Counted from the first letter of the stretch, positions 10,991-23,139 are shown. The stretch: 64,000 nucleotides of DNA from Antilocapra americana (GCA_007570785.1 ML661885.1:32398331-32462330), one strand, 5' to 3'. Program-made: numbers and translations. Notes: generated by a model not told the origin, from the sequence alone.

Positions 10991-12440
10991 AAAAGTCTGG
11001 AGTCATCTTCTGTGCTAAATATGTACAAGTTTTTAAAACTCTATTGATATTTTTGCCTTCAGCTTGTTGAAGTATTTTTCAAGAAATTTGAAGTTTTTGG
11101 TTAGGGAAATTGATAAAATCAAGTTGTTCCTGTAATTTTATTGAGGGGGAAATGGTGAGATAAAGTGGTGATCCCCTCTCTTGCCAAAACTCTCATCTGG
11201 AATGCTTTTTCATTGTGAGGATTATTTGGGTGAAAGCACCCTCTTTATTTTAGTGTCTTTGTTAAGTCTGATAGTTTTATCTAAAACTAGTGAAGCTATA
11301 AGAAATGACTTAAACCTATGAGCATTTTTATTCTTGATAACATTCAAAGTCTGGGAAAACCACAAAAAACACTATATTTTTGGCTTTTGATTGGAGTCTG
11401 CAAAATTCCAAGTACTAAACCCTTTATCCTAAAAAGAAAACCTATCTCTTGACTTCAAGACTGCCAAGATACATGGCCCATCTAAGTGATTTTGTTGTTA
11501 GAGAAAACTTTGATATGTAATATTTCTTTCCCAAACATGTTATAGTTTAAAAATAACATTTTTATTTACTTTATTGTTTATCCATTTTTGGTAATAGTAA
11601 AAACTGCCATTGCTCACATATCCAGAGTCTAATTGAAAATCTTTGCAGAGGGCCTAGAAGAAATATCATGAATATATGTAAGGTATGAACCTACTAAATT
11701 CCTTTGGACAAGGGGAAAGCATTAGTGAGAACATCAATGCACTAGAGTTTCTCATGGTCTGGAACCTCCAATTTTCTCTTTTCTTCCTTACTCTACCTAC
11801 TTTCCTCTCTCCGTCTCCTCATTTCCGTGTCTGTCTGTCTGTCTCTCTCTGACTCTTACCTCCCAATGTCAGCCACAGTCTCAGCAAAGTTTCCTCCCTT
11901 CATTCAGGTACTCATCTGCTGAATACCTGCCAGGAGAGACCCAATATCTAATAGAAAAATCTATCAGCACCAATAGAAAAACTAAGAGAATGCATTTGAC
12001 TGTTGGTGTATTAACCTGATCTCCTTAATACTTAAAGACTTACTGGTTTATACCTCTGGCTTATACCTCTGTTAACAAAGGCAATTTTTTAATTAAAACA
12101 TCCCATGTCAAAACCACTGCAAAAAACTAACATTCCTATAACAGAAGGTGAAGGTCTCAGATAATGAGAGGTGCTTGACATCTGAGCAGAGTACAGGAAA
12201 ACTGTTTGAAAGAGAAGGTTGGTGACAAAAGGGCCTGATGTCATAATTACCAAGTCAGCTTTATTTTGCACTACATGTGGGAGGAAACGTTCAGATAATT
12301 TTGTTGTACCTAATTATGAAGATATCTATATCTATATCCATCAGTTAGTGATAATGGCTCAAAGTTGGCTGGGTTCAGCACCATAGCTATTATATGTGGG
12401 AAGAAAAAGATTCTCCAAAGAGAGAGCTATTACCCAAGTT
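10991..12440. other. No recognised element; pyrimidine-rich patch
   Basis: Unique-looking AT-rich DNA. A CT-rich stretch at about 11770-11860 contains tgtctgtctgtctgtctctctct, a degenerate microsatellite. I see no gene structure. Confidence 0.5.
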
Positions 12441-12570
12441 TCAGCAAGCTTCAGGTACATTAGTTCATTGATCAAATAGCTCTTGTGTTGCAACTATAGG
12501 TTTTAGGGTTATTTTGCTAGGTGCTCAGGATGATTAAAATGTAAACATAGATCTTCATGAAGTTTCAAAC
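12441..12570 (-). mobile_element. Possible L2 3'-end fragment
   Basis: The order 'attagttcattgatcaaatag ... gctaggtgctcaggatgat ... cttcatgaagtttcaaactt' resembles the reverse complement of the L2 3' end. It is short and diverged; a MIR tail is the alternative. Confidence 0.4.
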
Positions 12571-12730
12571 TTGATTCAGTGAGTCAGATTTTTTTTTTTT
12601 TTTTTAGGTATTCCCCAATACCTACTCTGCACAATGGGGAGAATAATGTGGTGAGGGCTATATGTTGAGTGTCTAGTTCTCAATGCATGCTAGTTTCCTC
12701 AAAGAGTTTTATAATATCTTAAAGAACATA

Positions 12731-13164
12731 CAGTAAGTCACTTTCACGCAAATAAGTGCCATTCCAAGAGCACATTCCTTTGTAAGTCCAACAAAGTTAG
12801 TCTAGGTACTAAACTAACACAGCCAGCTATATAGTACTGTACTGTAATAGGTTTATAATATTTTTTGCATAAGTAATACATTAAAAAACACGCAAAAAAA
12901 GGCATTTTTAATCTTCAGTACAGTACCTTGAAAAACAGTAGTACAGTACAACAGTTGGCATACAGGGCCTGGGATCGAGTGAACAGGCAAGAACAGATAC
13001 TGACTGGAGGAGGGAAAGAATGTGGGAGATTGTAGAGCTGAAGGATCATCAGCAATTGAAGATGGAGGGCAAGCTGCAATTCCATTCACACCTGACACTG
13101 ATGGAACACGTTTGCATCTTTGAAAATCTGCAATTTGAAGGTCTGTATGTAGGGGACTTAACTG
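12731..13164. mobile_element. Tigger/pogo-like MITE, family not named
   Basis: The left end cagtaagtc (12731) and right end ggggacttaactg (to 13164) can pair as short inverted ends. A TA precedes the left end; the right flank is CA, possibly a decayed TA. The interior carries gtccaacaaagttag, tatatagtactgtactgtaataggtttata and repeated tacagtac blocks, which I associate with a pogo-type (Tigger) repeat. About 434 bp, so non-autonomous. A 147-codon frame on its minus strand looks like chance. Confidence 0.5.
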
Positions 13165-13351
13165 CACAATAGATAAGAAATGATTTTGGCAATTTGATAT
13201 TGGGTGTTTAATGAGATGTTTTTCCCCCTGTGATTGACTACTGGAGCTCACAGAAAGGAAACAAATGTTGCTAACCAGAATCTCTATTCCCACCATGCAC
13301 TCCTACTGCCTGCAGGGAATCGTAAAAGGAACTATAGGAAGTCTGGGGCTG

Positions 13352-13465
13352 GAAAGTAGTGAGTAGCATCACGGACTCAATGTACGTGAATTTGAGCAAA
13401 CTCCAGGAGATAGTGAAAGACAGAGGAGCCTGGCGTGCTGCAGTCCAAGGGGTCACAGAAGACCC
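13352..13465 (+). mobile_element. BovB extreme 3' fragment
   Basis: Contains tagcatcacggactcaatg, gagcaaactccaggag, gcctggcgtgctgcagtcc and ggggtcacaga, the last ~110 bases of BovB. It lies 157 bp upstream of another, longer BovB 3' fragment in the same orientation. Confidence 0.75.
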
Positions 13466-13621
13466 AGGAATTGAACTTCAACAGTAGTGAGATTAAAGTA
13501 GTGCTGAAAAGTGTATTTATACACTTCATTTGTAAAAGTATGTAGACAACAGAGAAAATGAAGGCCTGAGAATGGCAAGAGGGCCATTATAATTGCAAAA
13601 GTTCATGAAAAATTGAGTTAG

Positions 13622-14253
13622 AGTAATGAGAAATAGATGGGGAAACAATGGAAATAGTGACAGACTTTATTTTCTTGAGCTCCAAAATTCTTGCGGACTG
13701 TGACTGCAGCCATGAAATTAAGACACTTGTTTCTTGGAAGAAAAACTATGACAAACTTAGCATATTAAAAAGCATAGACATTACTTTTCCAACAAAGGTC
13801 CATATAGTCATAGCTATGGTTTTTCCAATAGTCATGTACGGATTTGAGAGTTGGACCATAAAGAAGGTTGAGCATTGAAGAATTACTGCTTTTGAATTGT
13901 GGTGTTGGTGAAGACTCTTGAGAGTACCTTGGACAGCAAGGAGATCAAACCAATCAATTCTAAAGGAAATTAACCCTGGATATTCATTGGAAGAACTGAT
14001 GCTGAAGCTGAAGCTCCAATACTTTGGAGACTTAATGTGAAGAGATGAATCACTGGAAAAGACCCTGATGCTAGGAAAGACTGAGGGCAGGAGGAGAAGG
14101 GGACAACAGGGGATGAGATGTTTGAATGGCATCATTGACTCAATGGACATGAGTTCGAGCAAACTCTGGAAGATAGTGAAGGACAGGGAAGCCTGGCATG
14201 CTGCAGCTCACAGGGTCGCAAAGAATCAGACATGACTGGGTGACTGAACAACA
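13622..14253 (+). mobile_element. BovB 3' fragment (~630 bp), 5' truncated
   Basis: Starts near gaaatagatggggaaac and runs through gtgactgcagccatgaaatt, gaactgtggtgttgg-type sequence and the 3' end gactgggtgactgaac. It corresponds to the last fifth of the element. The open frame at 13648-13878 is a remnant of the ORF2 C-terminus and ends in a stop. Confidence 0.88.
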
Positions 14254-15100
14254 ATGACAGTGGTAGTCAAGAAGAAAGGACAGATAGACCGTATTAGGGC
14301 ACAGGAGAAAAGAAGGAAGAAGAGAAATTTCCCTTTTACCATACATTCAGGATTAGGAGCAAGATGTAGAGGGAATACACTGTCTTTTAAGTTTGGGACA
14401 TGTTAAAAGTGCAACATTTTGGAACCCTCCTACACTGTTGGTGGGGATGTATTAATAAATTGGTCTAGTCAATAAACTGGTATAGCCACTATGAAAACAA
14501 CATGGGGTTTCCACAAAAAGACCCCAAAAACTAGAGCTGCCATATGACCTGCAATTCCACTCATGGGCACATATCTGCAAAAAACTATAATTCAAAAAGA
14601 TACATGTATCCCAATGTTCAATGCAGCATTATTTACAACAGCCAAGACATGGAAGCAACCTAAAAGCCCATCAACAGATGGATGGATAAAGATGTGCTAC
14701 ATATATACAATGCAATACTACTCAGACATGAAAAAGAATCAAACAATGCATTTGAACCTAGAGATTATCATACTAAAAGAAAAAATACCATATGATATCA
14801 CTTGTATGTAAACTCTAAAATATGACACAAAATAATAAATCTACAAAATAGAAACAACTCACAGATAGAGAACAGTCTGTGGTTGCCAACGAGGTGGGGA
14901 GGGGATGGGAGGGATGGATTAGGATTATGGGATTAGTAGATGCAAACGATATATTACATACAGAATGGATAAGCAACAAGGTCCTACTGTATAGTACAGA
15001 CAATTGTATTCAGTATCCTGTGATAAACCATAATGGAAAATAGTATGATTGAATTTCTAACACTTTGCTGTATAGTGGGAACACAACTCTGTTGATCAAC

Positions 15101-16516
15101 ATTTTTTTTTTATTGTGTTGGTTTTGCCATACAATGACATGAAACCACCATGGGTTTACATATGCTCCCCCTCCAGAACTCCCCTCCTTCCTCCCTCCCG
15201 ATTCCCTTCCCCTGGGTCATCCCGGTGCACCAGCCCCGAGCATCAACCCTGGGCTGGCGACTGATTTCACATATGATAATTAACATGTTTCAATGCCATT
15301 CTCCCATATCATCCCACCCTTGCCCTCTTCAACAGAGTCCACGAGTCTGTTCTATACATCTGCGTTCCTTTTGCTGTCTCGCATGCAGGGTTCTCCTTAC
15401 CACCTTTCTAAATTCCATATATATGTGTTAGTATACTGTATTTTTGTTTTTCCTTCTGGCTTACTTCACTCTGGATAATAGGCTCCAGTTCCGTCCACCT
15501 GAGTAGAAATGATTCAAATGAATTTTTTTTTTAATGCTGAGTAATATTCCATTGTGTATATGTACCACAGCTTTCCTATCCATTTGTCAGTTGATGGGCA
15601 TCTAGGTTGCGTCCATGTCCTGGCTATTGTAAACAAGGGGATTGCTGGGTCATATGGCAGGTCTATTTGCAGTTTTTTAAGGAATCTCCACACTGTTTTC
15701 CATAGTGGCTGTACTAGTTTGCATTCCCACCAACAGTGTAAGAGGGTTCCCTTTTCTCCACATCCTCTCCAGCATTTATTGCTTGTAGATTTTTGGATGG
15801 CAGCCATTCTGACTGGTGTAAAGTGGTACCTCATTGTAGTTTTGGTTTGCATTTCTCTGATAATGAGTGATGTTGAGCATCTTTTCATGTGTTTGTTAGC
15901 CATTTTTATGTCTTCTTTGGAGAAATGTCTGTTAAGTTCTTTGGCCCACTTTTTGATTGGGTCGTTTATTTTTCTAGAATGGAGCTGCAGGAGTTGCGTG
16001 TATATTTTTGAGATTAATTGTTTGTCCGCTGCTTCATTGGCTATTATTTTCTCCCATTCTGAAAGCTGTCTTTTCACCTTGCTTATAGTTTCCTTTGTTG
16101 TGCAGAAGCTTTTAATTTTAATTAGGTCCCATTTGTTTATTCGTGCTTTTATTTCTGATATTCTGGGAGGTGGGTCATAGAGGATCCCGCTTTGGTTTAT
16201 GTCAGAGAGTGTTTTGCCTATGTTATCCTCTAGGAGTTTTATAGTTTCTGGTCTTATGCTTAGATCTTTGATCCATTTTGAGTTTATCTTTGTGTATGGT
16301 GTTAGAAAGTGTTCTAGTTTCATTCTTTTACAAGTGGCTGTCCAGTTTTCCCAGCACCACTTGTTAAAGAGGTTGTCTTTTCTCCATTATATATTCATGC
16401 CTCCTTTGTCCAAGATAAGGTGTCCATAGATGTGTGGATTTATTTCTGGGCTTTCTATTTTGTTCCATTGATCTATATTTCTGTCTTTGTGCCAGTACCA
16501 TACTGTCTTAATGACT
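15101..16516 (-). mobile_element. L1-BT, 5' truncated, ~1.4 kb
   Basis: The poly-T at 15101 marks the 3' end of a minus-strand element. The GC-rich L1-BT 3' UTR (about 15150-15500) and the ORF2 C-terminus follow. The flanks tgttgatcaaca (15089-15100) and tgttgattcaacaaa (about 16518) match imperfectly, as expected for an old target duplication in the host L1. An internal deletion removes about 69 bp near 15630-15640 relative to the copy at 54914-55572. Confidence 0.9.
15514..16323 (-). pseudogene. L1-BT ORF2 C-terminal domain, open 269 codons
   Basis: Encodes the C-terminal part of L1 ORF2p after the RT domain. The Cys-rich segment of L1 ORF2p is present ([19 protein letters not shown]), followed by the end [15 protein letters not shown]. 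Endonuclease and RT are absent, so there is no activity. The frame is open because the internal deletion is a multiple of three: about 23 residues are missing between PYDPAIPL and FTIARTW, where the 55356-55571 copy keeps them. Confidence 0.88.
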
Positions 16517-16746
16517 TGTTGATTCAACAAATTTTTAAAGGTTAAAAATTCAATATTTTAAATTTCTTTGAATCTTTTTGCGATTTAAGGCAGAATTCGA
16601 CCTTCAGAAACAAGGAAACCTGTGGGATCTTGAAATAGAAGATAGACTATTAATACTATCTTAAACTTGTCCAAATGACAGGTTGATACCTTGGCCTTAA
16701 TGGGCACAGGAGCCACAGGCATTTCAAAATCCTATTTCTTAAAGGT

Positions 16747-16945
16747 AATGACAATTATAACTAATACATATTACTTATGAGGCACCAGCCACTGTTCTAT
16801 CACTTTACATATTAACTCTTTTCTCATAACAACCCTATTATTATTTCACAGAAGAGAAAATTGGAACACAGAAGTTAAGCAGTCTGCCTTAGTTAAACAT
16901 TAGTTCTACAGTCGGTAAATGGCAGGGAAGTATTAACTCTAGTGA
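16747..16945 (+). mobile_element. MIR SINE (reverse-type core and tail)
   Basis: Shows the order gaggcaccagccactgttc, atcactttacatattaact, cataacaaccctattatt, cacagaagagaaaattgg, aagttaagcagtctgcc and taaatggcagggaag. This is the mammalian-wide repeat (MIR) read from its tail end into its core. Diverged and ancient. Confidence 0.8.
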
Positions 16946-17492
16946 GTGTTTAGCAGCTACTTGTTAAATCTGCTTTGCATACACAGGTGGAAACTTCTCC
17001 ATATCCTTCTTGCTGGCTGTGATGGTGATGATGTCTTATGTCATCTATGCCTTAACTCTCTCAGATTTTAAGCAGATAGAGTTTGGGTGCAACTGTATTT
17101 CTTAATCATTGCTGTTTTTTGCTTTTTTCCTTCACTGTTGTCAGTATTCCATATCTTCAGAGACAGAAGCTTTGGGAAAGTGAGTAATTAAAACTATTCA
17201 AATCAATGAGAACATTTGGTTTATGATTTTTGAAGCTCGTGATTTCACCCCATGCTTGGTGGGACGTGTCTAGATAATTTCCACTGTGGTTTCCATAGCA
17301 GTGCTTTTGAATTTCTTCCAAATACATGCTTTTTAATGGTTTCCCCAGTGATCTGATGAGTGACTGACCCCAGCAGTATGATAATTCCTAATTAGGCCTA
17401 AAAGAGTTATTTTAGTTTGGTACAACGAGAAGAAAAACTGCTATCAGACTGTTTCTGAACAACCTTCCTTCTGGCAATGCTTTTTTCATATA

Positions 17493-17539
<47 letters not shown>

Positions 17540-18221
17540 TTTTTTTACTTTCTTTTCTCCAAGTTTTGCCTTTTTAAATTAATTTGTTTTTAAATGCCCC
17601 TTGACATGTTTTAATTCTCAAGGTATCACTTCAACTTGTGTTGAATCCTGGGTGAAAAGTATTTGTTTACTTACCCAAAGACTTTGTTTTACAAATATAG
17701 CAGCCAGCTAAGCTCTCTGATTTACCTGGTGTCCATGAGTAATTCTAACAAAGCAGGAACACCTGTTGACCTATTTGCCAAGTGCCCACCATGGAGACAG
17801 TTGCAGTGTCAGATTTTTGAGATGTGAAAACCTCCCTGGTGGGGGTTTAACTAGTGGTTTTTACTGCATTCCTGGTAGAACTCTGGAATGATGATTCATA
17901 AGAATTGAATCATTGTAGAGAATTAAGGAAAGGATTGGTGTAGGCCATCTGTTCCTTAGCAAATGTTCTCACTTTGGTGTTAACAAATATTGACCCAGAT
18001 CTGACAGCAGGATGAAAGCAAGTATGCCAACTTTTCAAACTGATGTGAAATTAGAAATTAAAGTCAGTCATTTATTTTAAATAAATAGGAGAATTCAACA
18101 TTGCCATAAATACTACGTTGTTCAAAGAGATGCTTTTGGCAACTGTGCTCCCTATGTTTCTCAAAGAATTGTATTGAAAAATCACATAAAAAAACTATTA
18201 TGTATTGATATAATTCTTCTT
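16946..18221. other. Mostly unique DNA with a (TA)n tract
   Basis: No interspersed repeat is recognised apart from the microsatellite at 17488-17533. The stretch 17130-17430 is a mixed-composition, low-repeat block. No open frame of note. Confidence 0.5.
17488..17533. repeat. (TA)n microsatellite
   Basis: About 46 bases of alternating T and A, with one early tt interruption, followed by gtatattttt. Likely length-polymorphic. Confidence 0.92.
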
Positions 18222-18905
18222 CAACATTCAGAAAACTAAGATTATGGCATCCAGTCTCATCACTTCTTGGCAAATAGATGGGGAAACAGTGGAACCAGTG
18301 GCAGACTTTATTTTTTGGGCTCCAAAATCACTGCAGATGGTGACTGCAGCCATGAAATTAAAAGACGCTTACTCCTTGAAAGGAAAGTTATGACCAACCT
18401 AGACAGCATATTAAAAAGCAGAGACATTACTTTGCCAACAAAAGTCCGTCTAGTCAAGGCTATGGTTTTCCAAGTAGTCATATATAGATATGAGAGTTGG
18501 TCTTTTAAAGAAAGCTGAGCACAGAAGAATTGATACTTTTGAACTGTGGTGTTGGAGAAGACTCTTGAGAGTCCCTTGGACTGCAAGGAGATCCAACCAG
18601 TCCATCCTAGAGGAGATCAGTCCTGGCTGTTCATTGGAAGGACTGATGTTGAAGCTGAAACTCCAATCCTTTGGCCACCTGATGCAAAGAGCTGATTCAC
18701 TGGAAAAGACCCTGATGCTGGGAAATATTTAAGGCAGGAGGAGAAGGGGATGACAGAGGATAAGATGCTTGGATGGCAACACCAACTCAATGGACATGAG
18801 TTTGAGTAAATTTCATGAGTTGGTGATGGACAGGGAGGCCTGGTGTGCTGCTGTCCATGGAGTTGCAATGAGTGGGATACGACTGAACAACTGTACTGAA
18901 CTGAA
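18222..18905 (+). mobile_element. BovB 3' fragment (~680 bp)
   Basis: Begins at acattcagaaaactaagatt and ends in the BovB tail (cgactgaacaactgtactg). It covers the end of ORF2 and the 3' UTR. Frames at 18267-18518 and 18490-18732 are consecutive pieces of the same ORF2 C-terminus in different frames, so a frameshift separates them. Confidence 0.9.
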
Positions 18906-18997
18906 GTGCAAATAATGCAAGAGAGAAAATTGCAAGTAGAATTCCTGAGGAAAAACCTGGATAAGAAAGTTGGGGCTCATATGTGATAAGTGATACA

Positions 18998-19180
18998 TGG
19001 CATGAATTACTCATTAGTGACCGACTCTTTGTTACCCCATAGACTGTAGCCTCTGAGGCTCCTCTGTCCATAAAATTCTTCAGCCAAGAATACTGGCATG
19101 GGTTGCCATCTGCTTCTCCAGGGGATATTCCCGACCCAGGGATGAAAAGTGGGTTTCCTGGCTTTCAGGGAGGCCCGTGA
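18998..19180 (-). mobile_element. Bov-tA SINE, diverged
   Basis: Minus-strand copy: gaccgactctttgttacccc, agactgtagcctctgaggc, gggttgccatctgcttctcc, ccgacccagggatg. The tRNA-like head at the right is degraded. No clear target duplication. Confidence 0.8.
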
Positions 19181-20300
19181 AGTTAAGTATGTTAATCTTA
19201 ATTTTCTTGTCAAGTGGCTCAAGTCAAGCTATTGTACTCACTAGGAGGATAAAACACAACCCAAACATATTGCTTGAATTTTTAATTCCAATGTCTATGT
19301 AATCGTATGTATAGAAATTATTTTTTATTGGGTCTCAATTTTTAGAGACAAAACAAAAACCCTGATTACGGTTGCCAGATACAAAGTAAATATTAACAAC
19401 CTTGCTAAGGTGTAGCCGAAAGAGGATGTGACAAGAGGAGGGAAAAGTTGAGAAATGGCTGAGTGGAGTGTGGCACTAATGTCCTTATCTCACAAAGCAG
19501 GAATCAGTAAGAGATAGTGTAGAAAGTATCTGGAGCATCTATTTTAAATTATTAAGATTACCAACAGAAGAATTAAATAATTGAGCCATGAATATCACAC
19601 TCTAAGAGGAAGACTATAACGGATGCTGTGGATGCTCCACCCAATACCTGTAATCTACCCCAGAGGCCATCAGAGCCTGGTCTAGCACATGCTGATCCAA
19701 TGGTCTCCTGTGACTCTCTGTTGGGATGGGATTTGCCTGTGAGCTGAACAGGCCAGAAGTGTTGGGAAGATGGCCCAGGAACAACCCCTCAACCAGTGAG
19801 GATGAAAGTCTGTTTTTAATGAGAAACCATCAAGCTGTCTCTTTTTAGAGCATCCCCTGAGATACTGGTCCAGTTGCTCACATGGGTAACTCACACATTA
19901 ATCTACCTTTCACTGGTTTTTCCTCCCTTCTGGGTTCCACTTCTCATTTCATCTCTGTGCTTCTCAGAATTGCCCTTTCACATAAACTGCTTGTACATAA
20001 ATTCTTGTCTCAGGGTCTGTTTGTGGCGGGAATTAAACTATAAAATGTGATTTGAATCCTTTTTTTCCATACTCAGGAGCTGATATAAATCATCTACGAG
20101 AAATGGCACTTTGAGCATATTACACAGTTAGAATGAAAACCACTAGAAAAAATTCAAACAGTAACATTAAAAGAGTTTTTCCCTGATGGAGTGAGAAGAG
20201 GGATGGGAGATTTTGCTATTTATTACGTAAGTGTCAAAGGGTATGAACAGACCATTTAAGAAAGAAAAAGCTAAAATGTGTATAAAAATTTCTCAGCTTC
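19181..20300. other. Mostly unrecognised; possible LTR 3' end at about 19620-20040
   Basis: The segment around 19950-20015 (cttctcagaattgccctttc, cataaactgcttgtac, aattcttgtctcagggtctg) resembles the 3' ends of several mammalian LTR or L1-like repeats. The rest is unrecognised. Confidence 0.35.
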
Positions 20301-20309
20301 CCCACTAAT

Positions 20310-20825
20310 CAAATATAGCGATGGATTATTTCCCACTTATCAGTTAGAAAATCCTTAAACATTTGGTAACACAGGTAACGAGGGTGAAGTGAAAGGAACA
20401 CTTTGTTTTTTAACAAGGTTAAGTGAAACAAGCACTTTTTCATACACTGCCAGAGAGATTTTAAAGTTACATGATCTTCCTGAAAAAGCAATTGAGTGAT
20501 TGGGTTAAGAGCTTTCATATTTTTTATACCCTGTAACTCTGTAATTTTGTTTCTTGGGAACAATTCCAGATGACGAATCAAAATACAAACATTCATCCAT
20601 AAGGCTGAACTGTTATTTACAATTGTGAAAACTAAAATTATCTAAATACTCAAAATTTAGGGGAATTACAAGTAAATAGCATATATTCAAACAAGAAAAA
20701 TACTAGGAAGATATTAAATATCATGATTTTGAAGAGTTTTCATTCACAGAGGAAAATGCACCTGGTCTAAATGTGAAGAAGACAGAATATAAAATTAGAT
20801 ATAATTTACTATCTCAAATATCTAA
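20310..20825 (+). mobile_element. Ancient L1 (L1M class) ORF2/3' fragment
   Basis: Diverged but ordered landmarks: tttcatacactgccagagag, taccctgtaactctgtaatttt, ttcttgggaacaattcc, aaatacaaacattcatcc and taaatactcaaaatttagggg. These follow the usual order of an old L1 tail. No open frame is kept. Confidence 0.6.
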
Positions 20826-21286
20826 AATGTATCTATTTTTTTTACAAAGACCAGAAAAAATGCTATGTAACATTGTTACATTTTAGCTGGAATCAGACTT
20901 TGAAAGAGGACTTCACTGGAAAATTATCTTAAGACATTTGGGGTTTAGTTGCAATATTGAGGTGTACAGGTAACAGAGGATGATTTGTAAATTTCTGTGT
21001 GTGATAAAAATGGACTAAAAAAATTTTTTTTTTTGTATAGTTACTGAGAAGAGGCAAAGAGGATGAGGCCATGGGGCGTGTGTCATGTCTGTGCCTTGGG
21101 ACACACCCCCTACCAAACCTTTTGTAGAATCCCCTCAACTCACAGAATATGATTTTTGTGATTTTTCTGGTCACCATAGTGTGTGCTTTGTACACAGTGT
21201 TGCACAGGTTTATGCAAGGATGCTGGGTCCCAATCACTAGAATAGTAGGGATAAGATAAACTTCAGGAATTAGCTAATGTCTTTGG
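20826..21286. other. No recognised element
   Basis: Mixed AT-rich DNA, no repeat or gene signal. Confidence 0.5.
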
Positions 21287-21482
21287 AGGGGGTTTCCCTT
21301 GTGGCTCAACTGATAGAGAATCTGCCTGCAACGTGGGAGACCTGGGTTTGATCCCTAGGTTGGGAAGATCTCCTGGAGAAGGGAAAGGCTACCCACCCCG
21401 GTATTCTGGCCTGGAGAATTCCATGGACTGTACAGTCCATTGGTCGCAGAGTCAGACACGACAGAATGACTTTCATTTTCAC
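21287..21482 (+). mobile_element. Bov-tA SINE
   Basis: Complete plus-strand copy from ggggtttcccttgtggctc (A-box region) and ggtttgatccctag (B-box region) to gacacgacagaatgactttc. It lies 163 bp upstream of a second plus-strand copy. Confidence 0.9.
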
Positions 21483-21645
21483 TTTGACACCTGGAGGGGT
21501 GGCAGGCAGTGTTGAAGGTAGCTGTGCTCACCACTATACCACCAATGCCATTAGCATGCAACTTTGGTTTTCACAGGTGGTGGGTTCAGAAGTGGGGTTT
21601 ACCAAGTTTCAACTATCCTGGTATCACCAGAGTTATACCTACATT

Positions 21646-21841
21646 GGACTTCCCTTGTGGCTCAGCTGGTAAATAATCTGCCTGCAATGTGGGAGACCTG
21701 GATTCAATCCCTGGGTTGGGAAGATCTCTTGGAGAAGAGAAAGTCTACTCACTTCAGTATACTAGCTGGGAGAATTCCGTGAAATACAGTCCATGGGGTC
21801 GCAGAGTCAAACACGACTGAGTGACTTTCCCTTTCCCTTTC
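21646..21841 (+). mobile_element. Bov-tA SINE
   Basis: Runs from ggacttcccttgtggctc to cacgactgagtgactttc and a short ccttt tail. Flanked by atacctac(a/g)tt at 21635-21645 and 21842-21852, the target duplication. Same strand as the copy at 21287, but a separate insertion. Confidence 0.9.
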
Positions 21842-21852
21842 ATACCTACGTT

Positions 21853-23130
21853 ACAAACCACATCAATCAAGGACTCTGGTTGTAAGTGATGGAGGCACTT
21901 GTTGGAAGGGTCTGAGTTACATGAACCAGAGTCCGTCTAGGATCAGGCATTTTGAACTAGAACTTAAACACCATTGACACATACACCCTCCTGGTCCTCT
22001 CTCCTTCTTAGTGTATCTTCATTCTCGCTTGCTTCTCATTGGATTTCTCCATTTGCTGTGATGTGATCAGCAGTAGTATTACATCGTAACAGCTTTGTGA
22101 TTAGCTTACGTTGGAAAAATTCCAGTGATGCCCTCCTATGTGCTCATCTTGGTTCATGTGCCTGTCTCTTTGCAACCATTGTGGCTGAAATAGCAACTTT
22201 CTCCAATGACTCAGCTGAGGAGTGGGAATTAGACCTGTTGCTAGATTTCAGGAGGTCAAACGAAGCCCCTGGGAGAATTCTGCACCTAACTTTGTCCCCA
22301 CAATACAAACAAGCAAGCAATAAAAAGTTCAAAGTTGTGATTCAGAAATTTAAAGACCTTTCAGTTGACTCCAGGAGAAATAGTTAACCCATGGGGCTAT
22401 GGAGATCAGAATACGGGGATGCCTGTTCTACAAGCATTGAAGCAGAGTTGTTCACATTCTTAACCTGATAAAGGCATACAAGGTATGTTTATAATACAGA
22501 CTGACAACCAGAGGGTCATGAAATACACATTAATCAGCACATAGGAATTCTGCAAAACAAAGCCAATCCACTTCCCCAGCAATGCTATGATTCTTAAAGT
22601 GGCCTTTATCTCCTTGTAAGACAACTTCCTCATCTTTCCTCCTCCTCCTCTTACCTTTTGTCATCCTTTAAAAAAAAAAATTCCACTTCTGTGTCCTTCC
22701 ACTTGCCTTCAGGTTCTGCTCTTTGCTGGAAGTGGCTTATCACATAAACTCATCCGTGCTAATGTATGACATCACCCAGGTAACAGAACCTCTTGTTGAC
22801 TATTAAGGATAAATCTCCCTGTATCCAAACTCTGTTCCCCTGGGCTGAATTACTTTCCTTTAAAAGCCATCTATTTTTCATTAAAATGCTTGCAAATCCT
22901 TCGGGTTATTAGGTTTATGGCAGCCCCATTAAGCAGGACAATAATGATTTATGTAAGAATTTAGGCCAGAATCTTTGTTTTGTTCAATAGAAATGCTCAC
23001 AGTCTACCCTGCTCTTTTAGATCCTGCAGCCTTGCATCACAGGAGGGCTTCTCTGTGACTTAAACAATTGCCCTATTTTGTTTCTCAGGAGGTTATCAGT
23101 CCTCCTTGGAATTGTTCAAGATTTACAGCC
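21853..23130. other. No recognised element
   Basis: About 1.3 kb with little repeat content. The 96-codon open frame at 22097-22387 has no recognisable domain and no splice or promoter context; treated as chance. Confidence 0.5.
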
Positions 23131-23139
23131 TGGAAAGCC

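Larger units (their letters stand above)
14411..16560 (+). mobile_element. Artiodactyl L1 3' end, interrupted by a minus-strand L1-BT
   Basis: The plus-strand L1 starts with accctcctacactgttggtgg and passes gcatttatttacaacagcc-type ORF2 end sequence. Its 3' UTR contains gtcctactgtatagtac and tgataaaccataatgg, ending at tgttgatcaacat (15090). The next bases of this 3' UTR (gattcaacaaatttttaaag) appear after the L1-BT, from about 16517. Confidence 0.8.

Noticed and set aside
12853..13296. 147-codon minus-strand frame
   Set aside because: It spans the Tigger-like MITE end to end and beyond, with no recognisable transposase or other domain.
15554..16180. 208-codon plus-strand frame
   Set aside because: It is antisense to the L1-BT ORF2 C-terminus; the sense frame explains it.
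22097..22387. 96-codon frame
   Set aside because: No domain and no nearby promoter, splice or poly-A context.
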